A DNA stretch of 64,000 nt, taken from positions 62,001 through 126,000 of the forward strand of contig NZ_VELE01000001.1 of NCBI RefSeq assembly GCF_007681555.1, read 5' to 3'. A program made the position numbers and the translations under genes. Below, piece by piece: positions 9,122 through 18,287 of the stretch. Source of the stretch: Kocuria salsicia (lineage in GTDB: Bacteria; Actinomycetota; Actinomycetes; Actinomycetales; Micrococcaceae). The number at the start of each line of letters is the position of its first letter. Position 1 is the stretch's first letter. The notes under the pieces were generated by a model, which was given only the letters and a program-made list of their open reading frames with translations, was not told where the DNA came from and did not search any database.

Positions 9122-9160
9122 CGAGAGGCCCCGCACCCGTGACGGGTGCGGGGCCTCTCG
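9122..9160. terminator. Bidirectional terminator hairpin between yigZ and rpsA
   Basis: A perfect 19-base inverted repeat around a single central G (CGAGAGGCCCC at its outer arm). It lies between two convergent genes, closing rpsA on the minus strand and yigZ on the plus strand. No long T-run follows, as is usual for actinobacterial terminators. Confidence 0.75.
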
Positions 9161-9216
9161 GCGACGGTCAGCGTGCGTCACCCACCGGAACCGGCGGGGT
9201 GACGCTCACGCGTGAC

Positions 9217-10713
9217 TCAGTGACCGGTGAGCTTCTCGCGCAGCGCGGCCAGAGCCTCGTCCGAGGCCAGCGTGCCGGAGTCCTCGGCCGACTGCTCGGA
9301 GGAGTAGCTCGTGGGACCGGACGCGCGGCTCGGAGCCGGCGAGGAGGACGAAGACGACGAGGAAGAGGAGGACGACGTGGTCGTCGCGGCTTCCAGGTCG
9401 TCCTGGATGTGCTTGCGCACCTGCTCCTTGTGGGCCTCCCAGCGGGACTGGGCCTGAGCGTACTGCTCCTCCCACGCCGCGCGCTGGTCCTCGTAGCCCT
9501 CGATCCACTCGTTGGTCTCGGGATCGAAGCCCTCGGGGTACTTGTAGTTGCCCTGCTCGTCGTACTCGGCGGCCATGCCGTACTGGGCCGGGTCGAACTC
9601 GGTGGACTCGGGGTCCACGCCCTCGTTGGCCTGCTTGAGGGACAGCGAGATGCGGCGACGGTCCAGGTCGATGTCGATGACCTTGACGAAAAGCTCCTCG
9701 TTCACGGAGACGACCTGCTCGGCCATGTCCACGTGGCGCTGCGCCAGCTCGGAGATGTGCACCAGGCCCTCGATGCCGTCCTCGACGCGCACGAACGCAC
9801 CGAAGGGAACCAGCTTGGTGACCTTGCCCGGCACGACCTGGCCCAGGGCGTGGGTGCGGGCGAAGAGCTGCCAGGGATCCTCCTGGGTGGCCTTCAGGGA
9901 CAGGGAGACGCGCTCGCGGTCCATGTCGACGTCCAGCACCTCGACGGTGACTTCCTGACCGACCTCGACGACCTCGGAGGGGTGGTCGATGTGCTTCCAG
10001 GACAGCTCGGAGACGTGCACCAGGCCGTCGACGCCGCCCAGGTCCACGAACGCACCGAAGTTGACGATCGAGGAGACGGTGCCCGTGCGGACCTGGCCCT
10101 TTTGCAGCTGCTGCAGGAAGTTGGCGCGCACCTCGGACTGGGTCTGCTCGAGCCAGGCACGGCGGGAGAGGACCACGTTGTTGCGGTTCTTGTCCAGCTC
10201 GATGATCTTGGCCTCGAGCTGCTGACCGATGTACGGCGCAAGGTCGCGGACACGGCGCATCTCCACGAGGGAGGCGGGCAGGAAGCCGCGCAGGCCGATG
10301 TCCAGGATGAGGCCGCCCTTGACGACCTCGATGACGGTGCCGGTGACGACGCCGTCGTCCTCCTTGACCTTCTCGATGTCGCCCCAGGCGCGCTCGTACT
10401 GAGCGCGCTTCTTGGAGAGGATCAGGCGACCTTCCTTGTCCTCCTTGGTGAGGACCAGAGCCTCCACCTCGTCACCCACGGCCACGACATCGTCGGGGTT
10501 GATGTCGTGCTTGATGGACAGCTCACGCGAGGGGATGACACCTTCGGTCTTGTACCCGATGTCCAGGAGGACCTCGTCGCGGTCGACCTTGACGACGGTG
10601 CCTTCCACGAGGTCGCCGTCGTTGAAGTACTTGATGGTCGCGTCGACAGCGGCGAGGAAGTCCTCTTCCGTTCCGATGTCGTTGACGGCAACCTGCTGGG
10701 TGGTGGTGGTCAT
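9217..10713 (-). CDS. rpsA: 30S ribosomal protein S1
   Basis: Ribosomal protein S1 (498 residues) with four S1 RNA-binding repeats, the actinobacterial form. The repeats begin near residues 33, 119, 205 and 290, and the third and fourth carry the typical NFGAFVDLGGVDGLVHVSEL and VPFGAFVRVEDGIEGLVHIS. S1 binds mRNA and the 30S subunit. After the repeats come an acidic/aromatic stretch (YDEQGNYKYPEGFDPETNEW), then a flexible tail with 12 consecutive serines (9340-9375) and a final helix. The ATG is well placed after a leader of about 110 bases with its own sigma-70-like promoter. The tail composition is probably lineage-specific. Confidence 0.97.
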   Translation of the reverse strand: MTTTTQQVAVNDIGTEEDFLAAVDATIKYFNDGDLVEGTVVKVDRDEVLLDIGYKTEGVIPSRELSIKHDINPDDVVAVGDEVEALVLTKEDKEGRLILSKKRAQYERAWGDIEKVKEDDGVVTGTVIEVVKGGLILDIGLRGFLPASLVEMRRVRDLAPYIGQQLEAKIIELDKNRNNVVLSRRAWLEQTQSEVRANFLQQLQKGQVRTGTVSSIVNFGAFVDLGGVDGLVHVSELSWKHIDHPSEVVEVGQEVTVEVLDVDMDRERVSLSLKATQEDPWQLFARTHALGQVVPGKVTKLVPFGAFVRVEDGIEGLVHISELAQRHVDMAEQVVSVNEELFVKVIDIDLDRRRISLSLKQANEGVDPESTEFDPAQYGMAAEYDEQGNYKYPEGFDPETNEWIEGYEDQRAAWEEQYAQAQSRWEAHKEQVRKHIQDDLEAATTTSSSSSSSSSSSSPAPSRASGPTSYSSEQSAEDSGTLASDEALAALREKLTGH

Positions 10714-10829
10714 GTAGTAGGGACTCCGATGGAATTGGTTTGATGGTTTGCCGTTCCCGGTTCCGCCCGATGGGACGTGGGCCGGGAACTCATGTGGTGC
10801 TTCGGGCGTGCGAATACACGCACCGCTCC

Positions 10830-10858
10830 AGTCTAGAGCCCGACCACGTCGGGTTCAA
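10830..10858 (-). promoter_or_regulatory. Housekeeping promoter of rpsA with an internal palindrome
   Basis: TTGAAC (10853-10858) and TAGACT (10830-10835) on the minus strand are separated by exactly 17 bases, a good match to the principal sigma consensus. The spacer contains the inverted repeat CCCGAC-CAC-GTCGGG (10839-10853), which could be an operator. Confidence 0.8.
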
Positions 10859-10914
10859 GCCTGGAACGGCGCGTGCATGCGGAGGCGGGGCGTCGCCCGG
10901 CAGCGCCGATCGGC

Positions 10915-12312
10915 TCAGAACGGGGAGATGCAGTACGGGTCGGTGGGCGTGGACATCAGGGCCTGGATGTCCCGCAGCGCGTCCGCGTCCCGCACCTTCA
11001 GCAGACCCCCGTGGTACAGCGTGGAGGCCTTCACCGCGCCGAGGTAGAGGGAGCCCAGGCTGTCCACGTTCAGCGCGACGTCCGCGCCCTCCGGCAGATC
11101 GACGGCGGGCATCGACTTGCCCTCGAGGTCGTCCTGCGTGCGGGGCCGCTCCCCCACACGCTCGACCCGGGTCTCGGTCCCGGTGGTGTCGATCTCGTAG
11201 AGCCCGTCCGCGAAGCCCATCGAGTCCACGATCGAGACCGTGATCCGGCGGTGGGAGGTGTAGTGCCGCGCGGACAGCGCCGCCACGGGATCCAGGACGC
11301 GCAGCCACACGCGCTCGAAGCGCTTGCGCACCGTGTACTTGGACATGTCCACCATGCTCCACATCAGCGGGTCCTCCATGGGGGCGCTGCCATAGCGCAC
11401 CTCCGTGACAAGGTCCAGGTTGCACAGGTATTCCCACAGGGCGATCCGGCCCTGCCAGCTGGGGGAGACGAGGTCCACGACCTTGAGGGCCCCCTCGAAG
11501 CCCTGAGTGGGCAGAAACTTGTAGCTCACGTAGCCGTCCGCCTGCCCGGCGTCGTCGTAGTGCACCGCGGTGCGGATCTCGGGATCCGCCTTGCCCGCGT
11601 GCCAGTCCCACGCGCCAGAGACCAGGCCCCACCACTTGTCCTGGCGGGTGACTGAACCGGCCGTGCCCTCGTGGAACCGCGCGAAGATCTCCGGGGCGAG
11701 CCGGGCCACGGCCTCGTTGTCCGCCATCTCCACCGCGCCCACCGTGGGCGCCTTGAGCTGCAGCCGCGTGTGGGCGTCCACAGTGATCTCGGTGTTGAAC
11801 GTGCTCGCACCGAAGCCGAAGCGACCGTAGATCGTCGCCTCGGACGCCGTCAGGGCCGCCACGGGGAAGCCCCGCTCGTGGGCCTCGGTGAGGTCGTCCG
11901 TCATCAGCCGGCGCAGCAGCCCCCGCCGGGCGTGCGTGGGGCGCACCGTGACCTCGGAGATCAGCCACGCGGGGATGCCGACACCGGGGCACACCGTGAG
12001 TTCCGAGTCCCATGAGCAGAAGGTGGCCACCGGGCGGTCCGCGCCCAGGGCGGCGGCCGGGACGGGGTCCGCGGTGTAGGCGGCCCGCAGCCGGACGCCA
12101 GAGTTCCGCATGGAGTCCAGGATGTGGCCGGTGGCCTCCCGTGTGGGCTCCGGCCCGTGGAAGCCGTGGTCCACCGCGCGGTTCCACTGCTCGGCCTCGG
12201 GGTTGGCATCAACACCGCCCTCCCTCACGAAGAACTTGCGGAGCACGTAGTTGCTCCCGCGCGCGCTGTAGGTCGTCTCACTCGGCTGGTCGGTCGGGGG
12301 TGTGGTGGTCAT
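10915..12312 (-). CDS. Eis-type GNAT N-acetyltransferase
   Basis: A 465-residue member of the Eis (enhanced intracellular survival) family: two GNAT folds plus a C-terminal sterol-carrier-like domain. Eis enzymes transfer acetyl from acetyl-CoA to several amines of aminoglycosides and other substrates; in M. tuberculosis the C-terminal carboxylate of the terminal Phe is part of the active site. Here the protein also ends in SPF. The acetyl-CoA loop VRPTHARRGLLRRLM is near residue 122, followed by the Eis-like ATIYGRFGFG. The ATG has AAGGAGGAG before it; the longer open frame upstream lacks support. It lies alone between polA and rpsA. The physiological substrate is unknown; drug modification is possible but not shown. 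Confidence 0.88.
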   Translation of the reverse strand: MTTTPPTDQPSETTYSARGSNYVLRKFFVREGGVDANPEAEQWNRAVDHGFHGPEPTREATGHILDSMRNSGVRLRAAYTADPVPAAALGADRPVATFCSWDSELTVCPGVGIPAWLISEVTVRPTHARRGLLRRLMTDDLTEAHERGFPVAALTASEATIYGRFGFGASTFNTEITVDAHTRLQLKAPTVGAVEMADNEAVARLAPEIFARFHEGTAGSVTRQDKWWGLVSGAWDWHAGKADPEIRTAVHYDDAGQADGYVSYKFLPTQGFEGALKVVDLVSPSWQGRIALWEYLCNLDLVTEVRYGSAPMEDPLMWSMVDMSKYTVRKRFERVWLRVLDPVAALSARHYTSHRRITVSIVDSMGFADGLYEIDTTGTETRVERVGERPRTQDDLEGKSMPAVDLPEGADVALNVDSLGSLYLGAVKASTLYHGGLLKVRDADALRDIQALMSTPTDPYCISPF

Positions 12313-12448
12313 GGTGCTCCTCCTTGTACGGGATCGTCTCGCGGGTGGAGTCCGCGGGACGGCCGGGGGACGTGCGTGGAACGGTGTGCGGACCGCGCTG
12401 CAGTGCTCGCGCCGGTCAGCACCGGGCGGGCCGGTGCCGGGGTGTGCG

Positions 12449-15343
12449 TCAGTGGGCGGCCTGGTGCCAGGTGCGCCCGGTGCCCACATTCACGTCCAGG
12501 GGGACGGTGAGGTCCGCAGCGCCGGCCATCTCGGTGCGCAGAATCGCCTCGACGGCCTCGGACTCGCCGGGGGCCACCTCCACGATCAGTTCGTCGTGGA
12601 CCTGCAGCAGCACGCGGGAGCGCAGCCGGGCCTCGCGCAGTGCGCGGTCCACGCCGATCATGGCCTTCTTGATGATGTCCGCCGCCGAGCCCTGGATGGG
12701 CGCGTTCAGTGCCATGCGCTCTGCGGCCTGGCGGGCCTGGCGGTTGTCGCTCGTGAGGTCCGGCAGGTAACGGCGGCGCCCGTCGATGGTCTCGGTATAG
12801 CCCTTGGAGCGGGCCTCCTCGACGACGCCGCGCAGGAAGTCCCGCACACCGCCAAAGCGCTCGAAGTACCCGCTCATCATGGTGCGGGCCTCGTCCACGC
12901 CGATGTGCAGCTGCTGCGAGAGGCCGTAGGAGCTCAGGCCGTAGACCAGCCCGTAGCTCATGGCCTTGACCTTGGAGCGCATGGCCGGGGTGACCTCCTC
13001 CGGCGCCACCTCGAACACACGGGAGCCCACGAAGCGGTGCAGGTCCTCCCCCGCGCGGAACGCCTCGATCAGTCCCTCGTCCCCGGAGAGGTGGGCCATG
13101 ATCCGCATCTCGATCTGGGAGTAGTCCGCCGTCATGAGGCACTCCAGAGGCCCCTGGGCGTCCTCCCCCACCACGAACACGTCCCGGATGCGCTGGCCCT
13201 GTTCGGTGCGCACCGGGATGTTCTGCAGGTTGGGCCCGGTGGAGGACAGCCGCCCGGTGGCGGCAACGGTCTGCTGGTAGGTGGTGTGGATGCGGCCGTC
13301 CTCGGCGATCGCGTCCCTCAGTCCGGCCACGATCTGCTTGAGCTTGGAGTACTCGCGCCAGTTCATCAGCGCCACGAGGAAGCGTGAGCCCTGCGTCTCG
13401 GGGTCCACCCGGCCCAGCAGGTCAGCCACGGCCGAGGCGTCCGTGGTGTAGCCGGTCTTCGTCTTCTTGGTCTTGGGCAGGCCCAGCTCGTCGAACATCA
13501 CGGCCTGCAGCTGCTTGGTGGAGCCCAGGTTGATCTCGTGGTCGATCTGCGCCTGGGCGAGCTCGAAGGCCTGGTCGATGGGCTGCTGCAGGTCCTCGTG
13601 CAGCCGGTCGATCCCGTGCCGGTCCACGGCGATCCCCGCCGCCTCCATGCGGGCGAGGATCACCGCGAGCGGCATCTCCAGCTCCGTGAGCAGCGGCAGC
13701 TGCCCGTCCGCCTCGAGCAGTCCCCGCAGGTGCTCGCTCAGGGAACGGCACGCACCACCCAGGGTAGCCTGGCGCACGAGCTCCGCGTCCGGGGTGCCGT
13801 CGAGCTCGTCCTGCTCGCCGGCGGTGTCGAGGTCCAGTGCGGTCTGTCCCTGGTCCTTCGCGCCGGACGTCTCCGCCGCGGCCACCGCTGCCACCTCGAC
13901 GTCGAGGTGCTGGGCCAGCTGCGCCTCCAGCTCGTAGCTGCGCAGTGCCGGGCGCACCAGGTACCCGGAGAGCTGGACGTCGTCCACCACTCCGGCGAGC
14001 TCGATCCCGCGCTGGGCCAGGCCACGGTAGAGGTCCTTGAGACCGTCCACGATCTTGGGCGCCGCCGGGTCTGCGAGCCATTCCTCGACGGCCGTCGAGA
14101 GGGACGGGTCCGCGGTGACCAGGTCCACGGCCGCGCCGTCCGCCCCCGTGAGCATGAGCGTCGTGACCTCCCTGCCGGAGGGGGCTTTGGGATCGAGCGC
14201 CAGTCGCCGCACGACGGCGGCCGCGCCGTCCGCGAGCCCGTCCCGCCACGCGGTGAACTCCGCGGCGGTGCGCACCCGGGTGACGTCCGTGACCTCGGGG
14301 ACCGTGGCGACGTCGTCGCCCTCCGAGGCGGTTCCGAAGGCGTCCAGCAGGCGCCCGCGCAGCTGGGAGCCGAACTCGAGCTCGTCGAAGATCTCCGCGA
14401 CGCGCTCCGGCTCCGCGTGCGGCAGGGCGGCGTCCGCGAGGTCGATCTCCAGGGGCAGGTCCGTGAGCAGCCGGTTGAGCTTGCGGTTGCGGCGCACGAG
14501 GTCCTCGTTCTCGCGCAGCGCTTCGCCCTTCTTGCCGGTGATCTTCCCGGCGTGCTCCAGCAGGGATTCCACGGGTCCGTAGGCGGTGATCCACTTGGCG
14601 GCGAACCCGGGGCCCACGCCCGGCACACCCGGTAGGTTGTCCGCGGTCTCCCCCGTCAGCGCGGCGAGATCCGGGTAGTTCTGCGGGGCGACCTTGTACT
14701 TCTCGAAGACCGCCTGCGCGTCCATGCGGCGCAGGTCCGACGGCGTGCGGCCCGGGTAGACCACCGTCACGTGATCCGTGATCATCTGGAACGCGTCCCG
14801 GTCACCCGAGAACACGAGCACCTCGAAGTCCTCGGCTGCGGCCGTGGTGGCGAGCGTGGCCAGGACGTCGTCCGCCTCGTGGCCCTCGCTCGTGACGATC
14901 GGAATGCCAACAGCCTCGAGGATGCGGCGGATGTTGGGGACCTGCCCGTGGAACTCCTCCGGGGTCTCGTCCCGGCCGCCCTTGTACTCCCCGTACTCCC
15001 GGGAGCGCAGGGTAGGGCCCTCGAGGTCGAAGGAGACGACCAGGTGGGTGGGCTTCTCCTCGCGCACGAGCTTGACCATGGTGTTCACGAATCCGTAGAC
15101 GCCCTCGGTGTGGACACCCTCGGACGTCACGAAACCGGGGCCCCCGCCGTACTCGGCCGCGCGGGAGAGCGCGAAGAACGCGCGGAACGCCAGGGAGTGC
15201 CCGTCGATCAGCAGCAGTCGCTTCTCCGGCCGCGAGACGGGCTCCGGCAGCGGGACCTCCCGCGGGGAGTCGGTCTTCTCGCCGATCACCACGGTGCGGA
15301 TGGCGGGATCGTCCTGGGCGGCCTGCTGCTTCGTCTCAGTCAC
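12449..15343 (-). CDS. polA: DNA polymerase I
   Basis: Pol I (964 residues) fills gaps and removes RNA primers in replication and repair. The 5'-nuclease domain starts near residue 42 (LLLIDGHSLAFRAFFAL) and includes SGDRDAFQMI and the helix-hairpin-helix LPGVPGVGPGFAAKW. The middle domain (about 345-560) has the proofreading fold but I do not see its catalytic acidic motifs, as in other actinobacterial Pol I enzymes. The polymerase domain carries motif A DYSQIEMRIMAH (near 741), the O-helix region RSKVKAMSYGLVYGLS, and motif C QVHDELIVEV (near 915). The start is a GTG placed 6 bases after TAGGAT with no Shine-Dalgarno sequence, another probable leaderless start. About 25 N-terminal residues precede the usual start of the fold. 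Confidence 0.98.
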   Translation of the reverse strand: MTETKQQAAQDDPAIRTVVIGEKTDSPREVPLPEPVSRPEKRLLLIDGHSLAFRAFFALSRAAEYGGGPGFVTSEGVHTEGVYGFVNTMVKLVREEKPTHLVVSFDLEGPTLRSREYGEYKGGRDETPEEFHGQVPNIRRILEAVGIPIVTSEGHEADDVLATLATTAAAEDFEVLVFSGDRDAFQMITDHVTVVYPGRTPSDLRRMDAQAVFEKYKVAPQNYPDLAALTGETADNLPGVPGVGPGFAAKWITAYGPVESLLEHAGKITGKKGEALRENEDLVRRNRKLNRLLTDLPLEIDLADAALPHAEPERVAEIFDELEFGSQLRGRLLDAFGTASEGDDVATVPEVTDVTRVRTAAEFTAWRDGLADGAAAVVRRLALDPKAPSGREVTTLMLTGADGAAVDLVTADPSLSTAVEEWLADPAAPKIVDGLKDLYRGLAQRGIELAGVVDDVQLSGYLVRPALRSYELEAQLAQHLDVEVAAVAAAETSGAKDQGQTALDLDTAGEQDELDGTPDAELVRQATLGGACRSLSEHLRGLLEADGQLPLLTELEMPLAVILARMEAAGIAVDRHGIDRLHEDLQQPIDQAFELAQAQIDHEINLGSTKQLQAVMFDELGLPKTKKTKTGYTTDASAVADLLGRVDPETQGSRFLVALMNWREYSKLKQIVAGLRDAIAEDGRIHTTYQQTVAATGRLSSTGPNLQNIPVRTEQGQRIRDVFVVGEDAQGPLECLMTADYSQIEMRIMAHLSGDEGLIEAFRAGEDLHRFVGSRVFEVAPEEVTPAMRSKVKAMSYGLVYGLSSYGLSQQLHIGVDEARTMMSGYFERFGGVRDFLRGVVEEARSKGYTETIDGRRRYLPDLTSDNRQARQAAERMALNAPIQGSAADIIKKAMIGVDRALREARLRSRVLLQVHDELIVEVAPGESEAVEAILRTEMAGAADLTVPLDVNVGTGRTWHQAAH

Positions 15344-15349
15344 GGGTCC

Positions 15350-15355
15350 ATCCTA
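15350..15355 (-). promoter_or_regulatory. -10 element, leaderless start of polA
   Basis: TAGGAT on the minus strand, 6 bases before the GTG start of polA, in the 59-base gap before pdtaR. Confidence 0.5.
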
Positions 15356-15402
15356 GGGCCAGCCCCCGACGCGCGCGGGTCGCACCGGCGGTGGACGCCG
15401 GT

Positions 15403-16047
15403 TCAGGCTACCTGGCTGATGATGGCCTCGGCCACTTCGCGCATGGACAGGCGCCGGTCCATCGAGGTCTTCTGGATCCAGCGGAACGCCTCGGGCTCGG
15501 ACAGGCCCATCTTGGTCTGCAGCAGGGATTTGGCCCGCTCCACGAGCTTGCGAGTGGCGAACTGCTCCTTCATGTCCGAGACCTCGTCCTCGAGCGCCCT
15601 GATCTCCACGAACCGGGAGATGGCGATCTCGATGGCCGGGACCACGTCCTCGACCGTGAACGGCTTGACCACGTACGCCATGGCACCGGCCTCGCGGGCG
15701 CGCTCCACCAGTTCCCGCTGACTGAACGCGGTGAGCAGCACGACCGGTGCGATCCGCTGGCCAGCGATCTGCTCCGCGGCCGTGATTCCGTCCATCACAG
15801 GCATCTTCACGTCCATGAGCACGAGGTCCGGGCGGTGCTCGGTGGCCAGGGCGACGGCACGCTCACCGTTCTCCGCCTGCGCCAGGACCCGGTAGCCGGC
15901 ATCCTCGAGCATCTCGACGATGTCCATTCGGATCAGTGCCTCGTCCTCCGCCACCACGACCGTCCTGGCCGCGGTGCTGGCGGCGGCGGGCTCCTCGGCC
16001 CCGGCCTCCGGGGCAGTGGGCTCCGGGGTGTTCGGTGCATCCGTCAC
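15403..16047 (-). CDS. pdtaR: ANTAR-domain response regulator (PdtaR type)
   Basis: A 214-residue response regulator with a receiver domain (about 29-145) and a C-terminal ANTAR RNA-binding domain (about 150-207). The phospho-acceptor Asp is in LVLMDVKMPVMDG (Asp79), with the acidic pair AEDEA near 33 and the conserved Lys in VVKPF. ANTAR proteins act as antiterminators that bind paired hexaloop hairpins in mRNA; in M. tuberculosis PdtaR pairs with the histidine kinase PdtaS, which is not in this window. The first 28 residues are an Ala/Glu/Pro-rich extension. The GTG start has AAGGAG 5 bases before it. Location between polA and pyk is typical for the group. Confidence 0.93.
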   Translation of the reverse strand: MTDAPNTPEPTAPEAGAEEPAAASTAARTVVVAEDEALIRMDIVEMLEDAGYRVLAQAENGERAVALATEHRPDLVLMDVKMPVMDGITAAEQIAGQRIAPVVLLTAFSQRELVERAREAGAMAYVVKPFTVEDVVPAIEIAISRFVEIRALEDEVSDMKEQFATRKLVERAKSLLQTKMGLSEPEAFRWIQKTSMDRRLSMREVAEAIISQVA

Positions 16048-16140
16048 GGGATCTCCTTGGTTCGGGATGGGGTGGTCTCGGTGGTTCCGGGCCGCTGCAC
16101 GAGGAGCGAGGCGACCGGCTCCAGCCTAACCCCCATCGTG

Positions 16141-16146
16141 TATGCT
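16141..16146 (+). promoter_or_regulatory. Possible -10 element of tRNA-Leu
   Basis: TATGCT about 50 bases before the mature tRNA 5' end, in the gap divergent to pdtaR. A matching -35 is not obvious. Confidence 0.4.
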
Positions 16147-16195
16147 GTGAGCCGCACCGGCGGCGGTCGCCCCATGTCAGGAGCCCCGCGGTCAG

Positions 16196-16280
16196 GCCCA
16201 AGTGGCGGAATTGGCAGACGCGCCGCACTCAAAATGCGGTATGGAAACATGTGTGGGTTCGAGTCCCACCTTGGGCACCA
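16196..16280 (+). tRNA. tRNA-Leu (anticodon CAA)
   Basis: A class II tRNA of 85 bases including an encoded CCA. The acceptor stem GCCCAAG pairs with CTTGGGC, the anticodon loop CTCAAAA gives anticodon CAA, a variable arm follows, and the T-arm is GTGGGTTCGAGTCCCAC. It reads the UUG leucine codon, rare in such a GC-rich genome. The gene stands alone, opposite in direction to its neighbours. Confidence 0.97.
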
Positions 16281-16286
16281 CAGAAA

Positions 16287-16338
16287 CCGCTCTGCGGAGC
16301 GGTGCGGGAACGGCCTCGTTGACGCGGGGCCGTTTTTT
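16287..16338 (+). terminator. Double hairpin terminator after tRNA-Leu
   Basis: A first small stem (CCGCTC/GAGCGG, 16287-16302) and then AACGGCC/GGCCGTT (16309-16315 with 16328-16334) followed directly by TTTT, a canonical intrinsic terminator. Confidence 0.88.
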
Positions 16339-16549
16339 CGTGGGTACGTCCTGTTCCTCGCCTACGCCGCGACGTTGCTGTGGCGCCCCCTGTCCCCCGT
16401 TTTGATGGCCACCGGTGTCTCGCGTTCCCCGCTCGCGCCGGGCACGACGACGGCGCGGGGCCCGGATCCTCTCGATCCGGCACTCCGCGCCGTCGGCCCG
16501 GTGCTCCCGCCGCGTGTCAGCCGCGGCGGGTCACCACTCGGTCAGCGGC

Positions 16550-18058
16550 TCACGGCTCACGCCAGGACGCGGAGCCCTGGAGCTTGTCGATCCCCCACGG
16601 GCGCACCTTCTCGTGCTCCTCGCGCTGCGGGGCCTCTCCGGCGTCCTGCAGGTCGCCCACGCGGTGGACCTTGACCAGGTTGGTGGACCCGGCGTGTCCG
16701 GGAGGCGATCCGGCGCAGATGACGACCATGTCCTCGGTGCTCGCGAGCTCGTGCTCGAGCAGGTAGTGGTCCACCTGGCGGGTCATGTCGTCCGTGTGCT
16801 CCACGCGCTCCACCCGGATGGGCTGCACGCCCCACAGCAGCTGCAGCCAGGACTGCACGCTGCGCTCGGGGGTGAAGGCCAGGATCGGGCGGTCCGGGCG
16901 CAGCCGGGACAGGCGGCGCGCGGAGTCACCGGACTGGGTGAACGTGCAGATGTAGCTCACATCCAGCTGCCGGGCGATGGTCACCGCCGCACGGGTGATG
17001 GCGCCGCCGCGCGTGCGGGGCTCGGTGCCCAGCGGGGGCATGCGGTCCATGCCCTGCGTCTCGGTGGCCACAATGATGTTCGACATGGTCTCGAGCGTCT
17101 TGATGGGGTACTTGCCCACCGAGGTCTCGCCCGAGAGCATCACGGCGTCCGCGCCGTCGAGCACGGCGTTCGCGCAGTCGGAGGCCTCGGCGCGCGTGGG
17201 GCGCGGGTTGTCGATCATGGACTCGAGCACCTGGGTGGCCACGATCACGGGCTTCGCCCAGCGGCGGGCGAGCTCGATCGCTCGCTTCTGCACGATCGGC
17301 ACGGCCTCCAGCGGCAGCTCCACGCCGAGGTCGCCGCGGGCGACCATGATGCCGTCGAACGCGTCGATGATCTCGTGCAGCGCGTCCACGGCCTGGGGCT
17401 TCTCGATCTTGGCGATCACGGGGAGCGTGACGCCCTCCTCCGCCATGATCTCGTGCACGCGGTCGATGTCCTTGGCGTCGCGCACGAAGGACAGCGCGAT
17501 GATGTCGACGCCGCGCTTCAGGGCCCAGCGCAGGTCCGCCTCGTCCTTCTCGCTCAGCGCGGGGACGTTGACGGCCACACCCGGCAGGTTGATGCCCTTG
17601 TGGTCGGAGACGGGACCGGGGACGACGACCTCGGTGGTCACGTCCGTGTCGGAGACGGCGGTGGCGCGCAGCGCGACCTTGCCGTCGTCGATGAGCAGCG
17701 GATCCCCCACGTTCACGTCTCCGGGCAGGCCCTTGTGGGTGGTGGAGCAGATCTCCTTGGTGCCGGGGATGTCCCGGACCGTGATGGTGAACGTGTCGCC
17801 AACCGCGAGGTCGTGGGGACCGTCCGCGAAGTTGCCGAGACGGATCTTGGGGCCCTGCAGGTCCGCGAGGATCGCCACGGTGGTGTCGAGCTCCTGGCTC
17901 GCGCGGCGCAGGTTCTCGTAGGAGGCGTTGTGGACGTCGTGGTCGCCGTGACTCATGTTCAGGCGAGCCACGTTCATCCCGGCCTCGATCGCCCGGGTGA
18001 TGTTTTCGTACGAGGAAATGGCGGGGCCGATCGTGGCCACGATCTTCGCTCGACGCAT
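16550..18058 (-). CDS. pyk: Pyruvate kinase
   Basis: Pyruvate kinase (502 residues) makes ATP and pyruvate from phosphoenolpyruvate and ADP, the last glycolytic step. Visible: the N-terminal KIVATIGPA and NMSHGDH barrel elements, VIAKIEKPQAV with the catalytic Lys, the metal-site GIMVARGDLGVELPLE, and the signature MLSGETSVGKYP. The B domain lies about residues 70-165 and the C-terminal allosteric domain follows residue 345. The start was set at the ATG preceded by AAAGGGAG, since the next upstream ATG would add 39 residues with no family match. An ACTCTA (TAGAGT on the minus strand, 18166-18171) could be the -10. The last 30 residues are a hydrophilic tail beyond the usual fold. Confidence 0.97.
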   Translation of the reverse strand: MRRAKIVATIGPAISSYENITRAIEAGMNVARLNMSHGDHDVHNASYENLRRASQELDTTVAILADLQGPKIRLGNFADGPHDLAVGDTFTITVRDIPGTKEICSTTHKGLPGDVNVGDPLLIDDGKVALRATAVSDTDVTTEVVVPGPVSDHKGINLPGVAVNVPALSEKDEADLRWALKRGVDIIALSFVRDAKDIDRVHEIMAEEGVTLPVIAKIEKPQAVDALHEIIDAFDGIMVARGDLGVELPLEAVPIVQKRAIELARRWAKPVIVATQVLESMIDNPRPTRAEASDCANAVLDGADAVMLSGETSVGKYPIKTLETMSNIIVATETQGMDRMPPLGTEPRTRGGAITRAAVTIARQLDVSYICTFTQSGDSARRLSRLRPDRPILAFTPERSVQSWLQLLWGVQPIRVERVEHTDDMTRQVDHYLLEHELASTEDMVVICAGSPPGHAGSTNLVKVHRVGDLQDAGEAPQREEHEKVRPWGIDKLQGSASWREP

Positions 18059-18287
18059 GGGGTGACTCCCTTTCGAATGGCGGATGGTTGGCGCACATGA
18101 CAAAGCGGCCGGGCCCTGCAACGAAGTGCTGCATGGCCGCGGCCGCTCCGCCGATGACTTCCCCCACTCTAGCAACGCGCGCCGGGAAAGGGTACGACCT
18201 CATTCACGGGCCCGTGCACCGTGCGTCACTTCCCCCCCCGGGCGCGCAGCCACTCAGCCGGGCTGCCCGCACACGAGGGCCGGCGTC

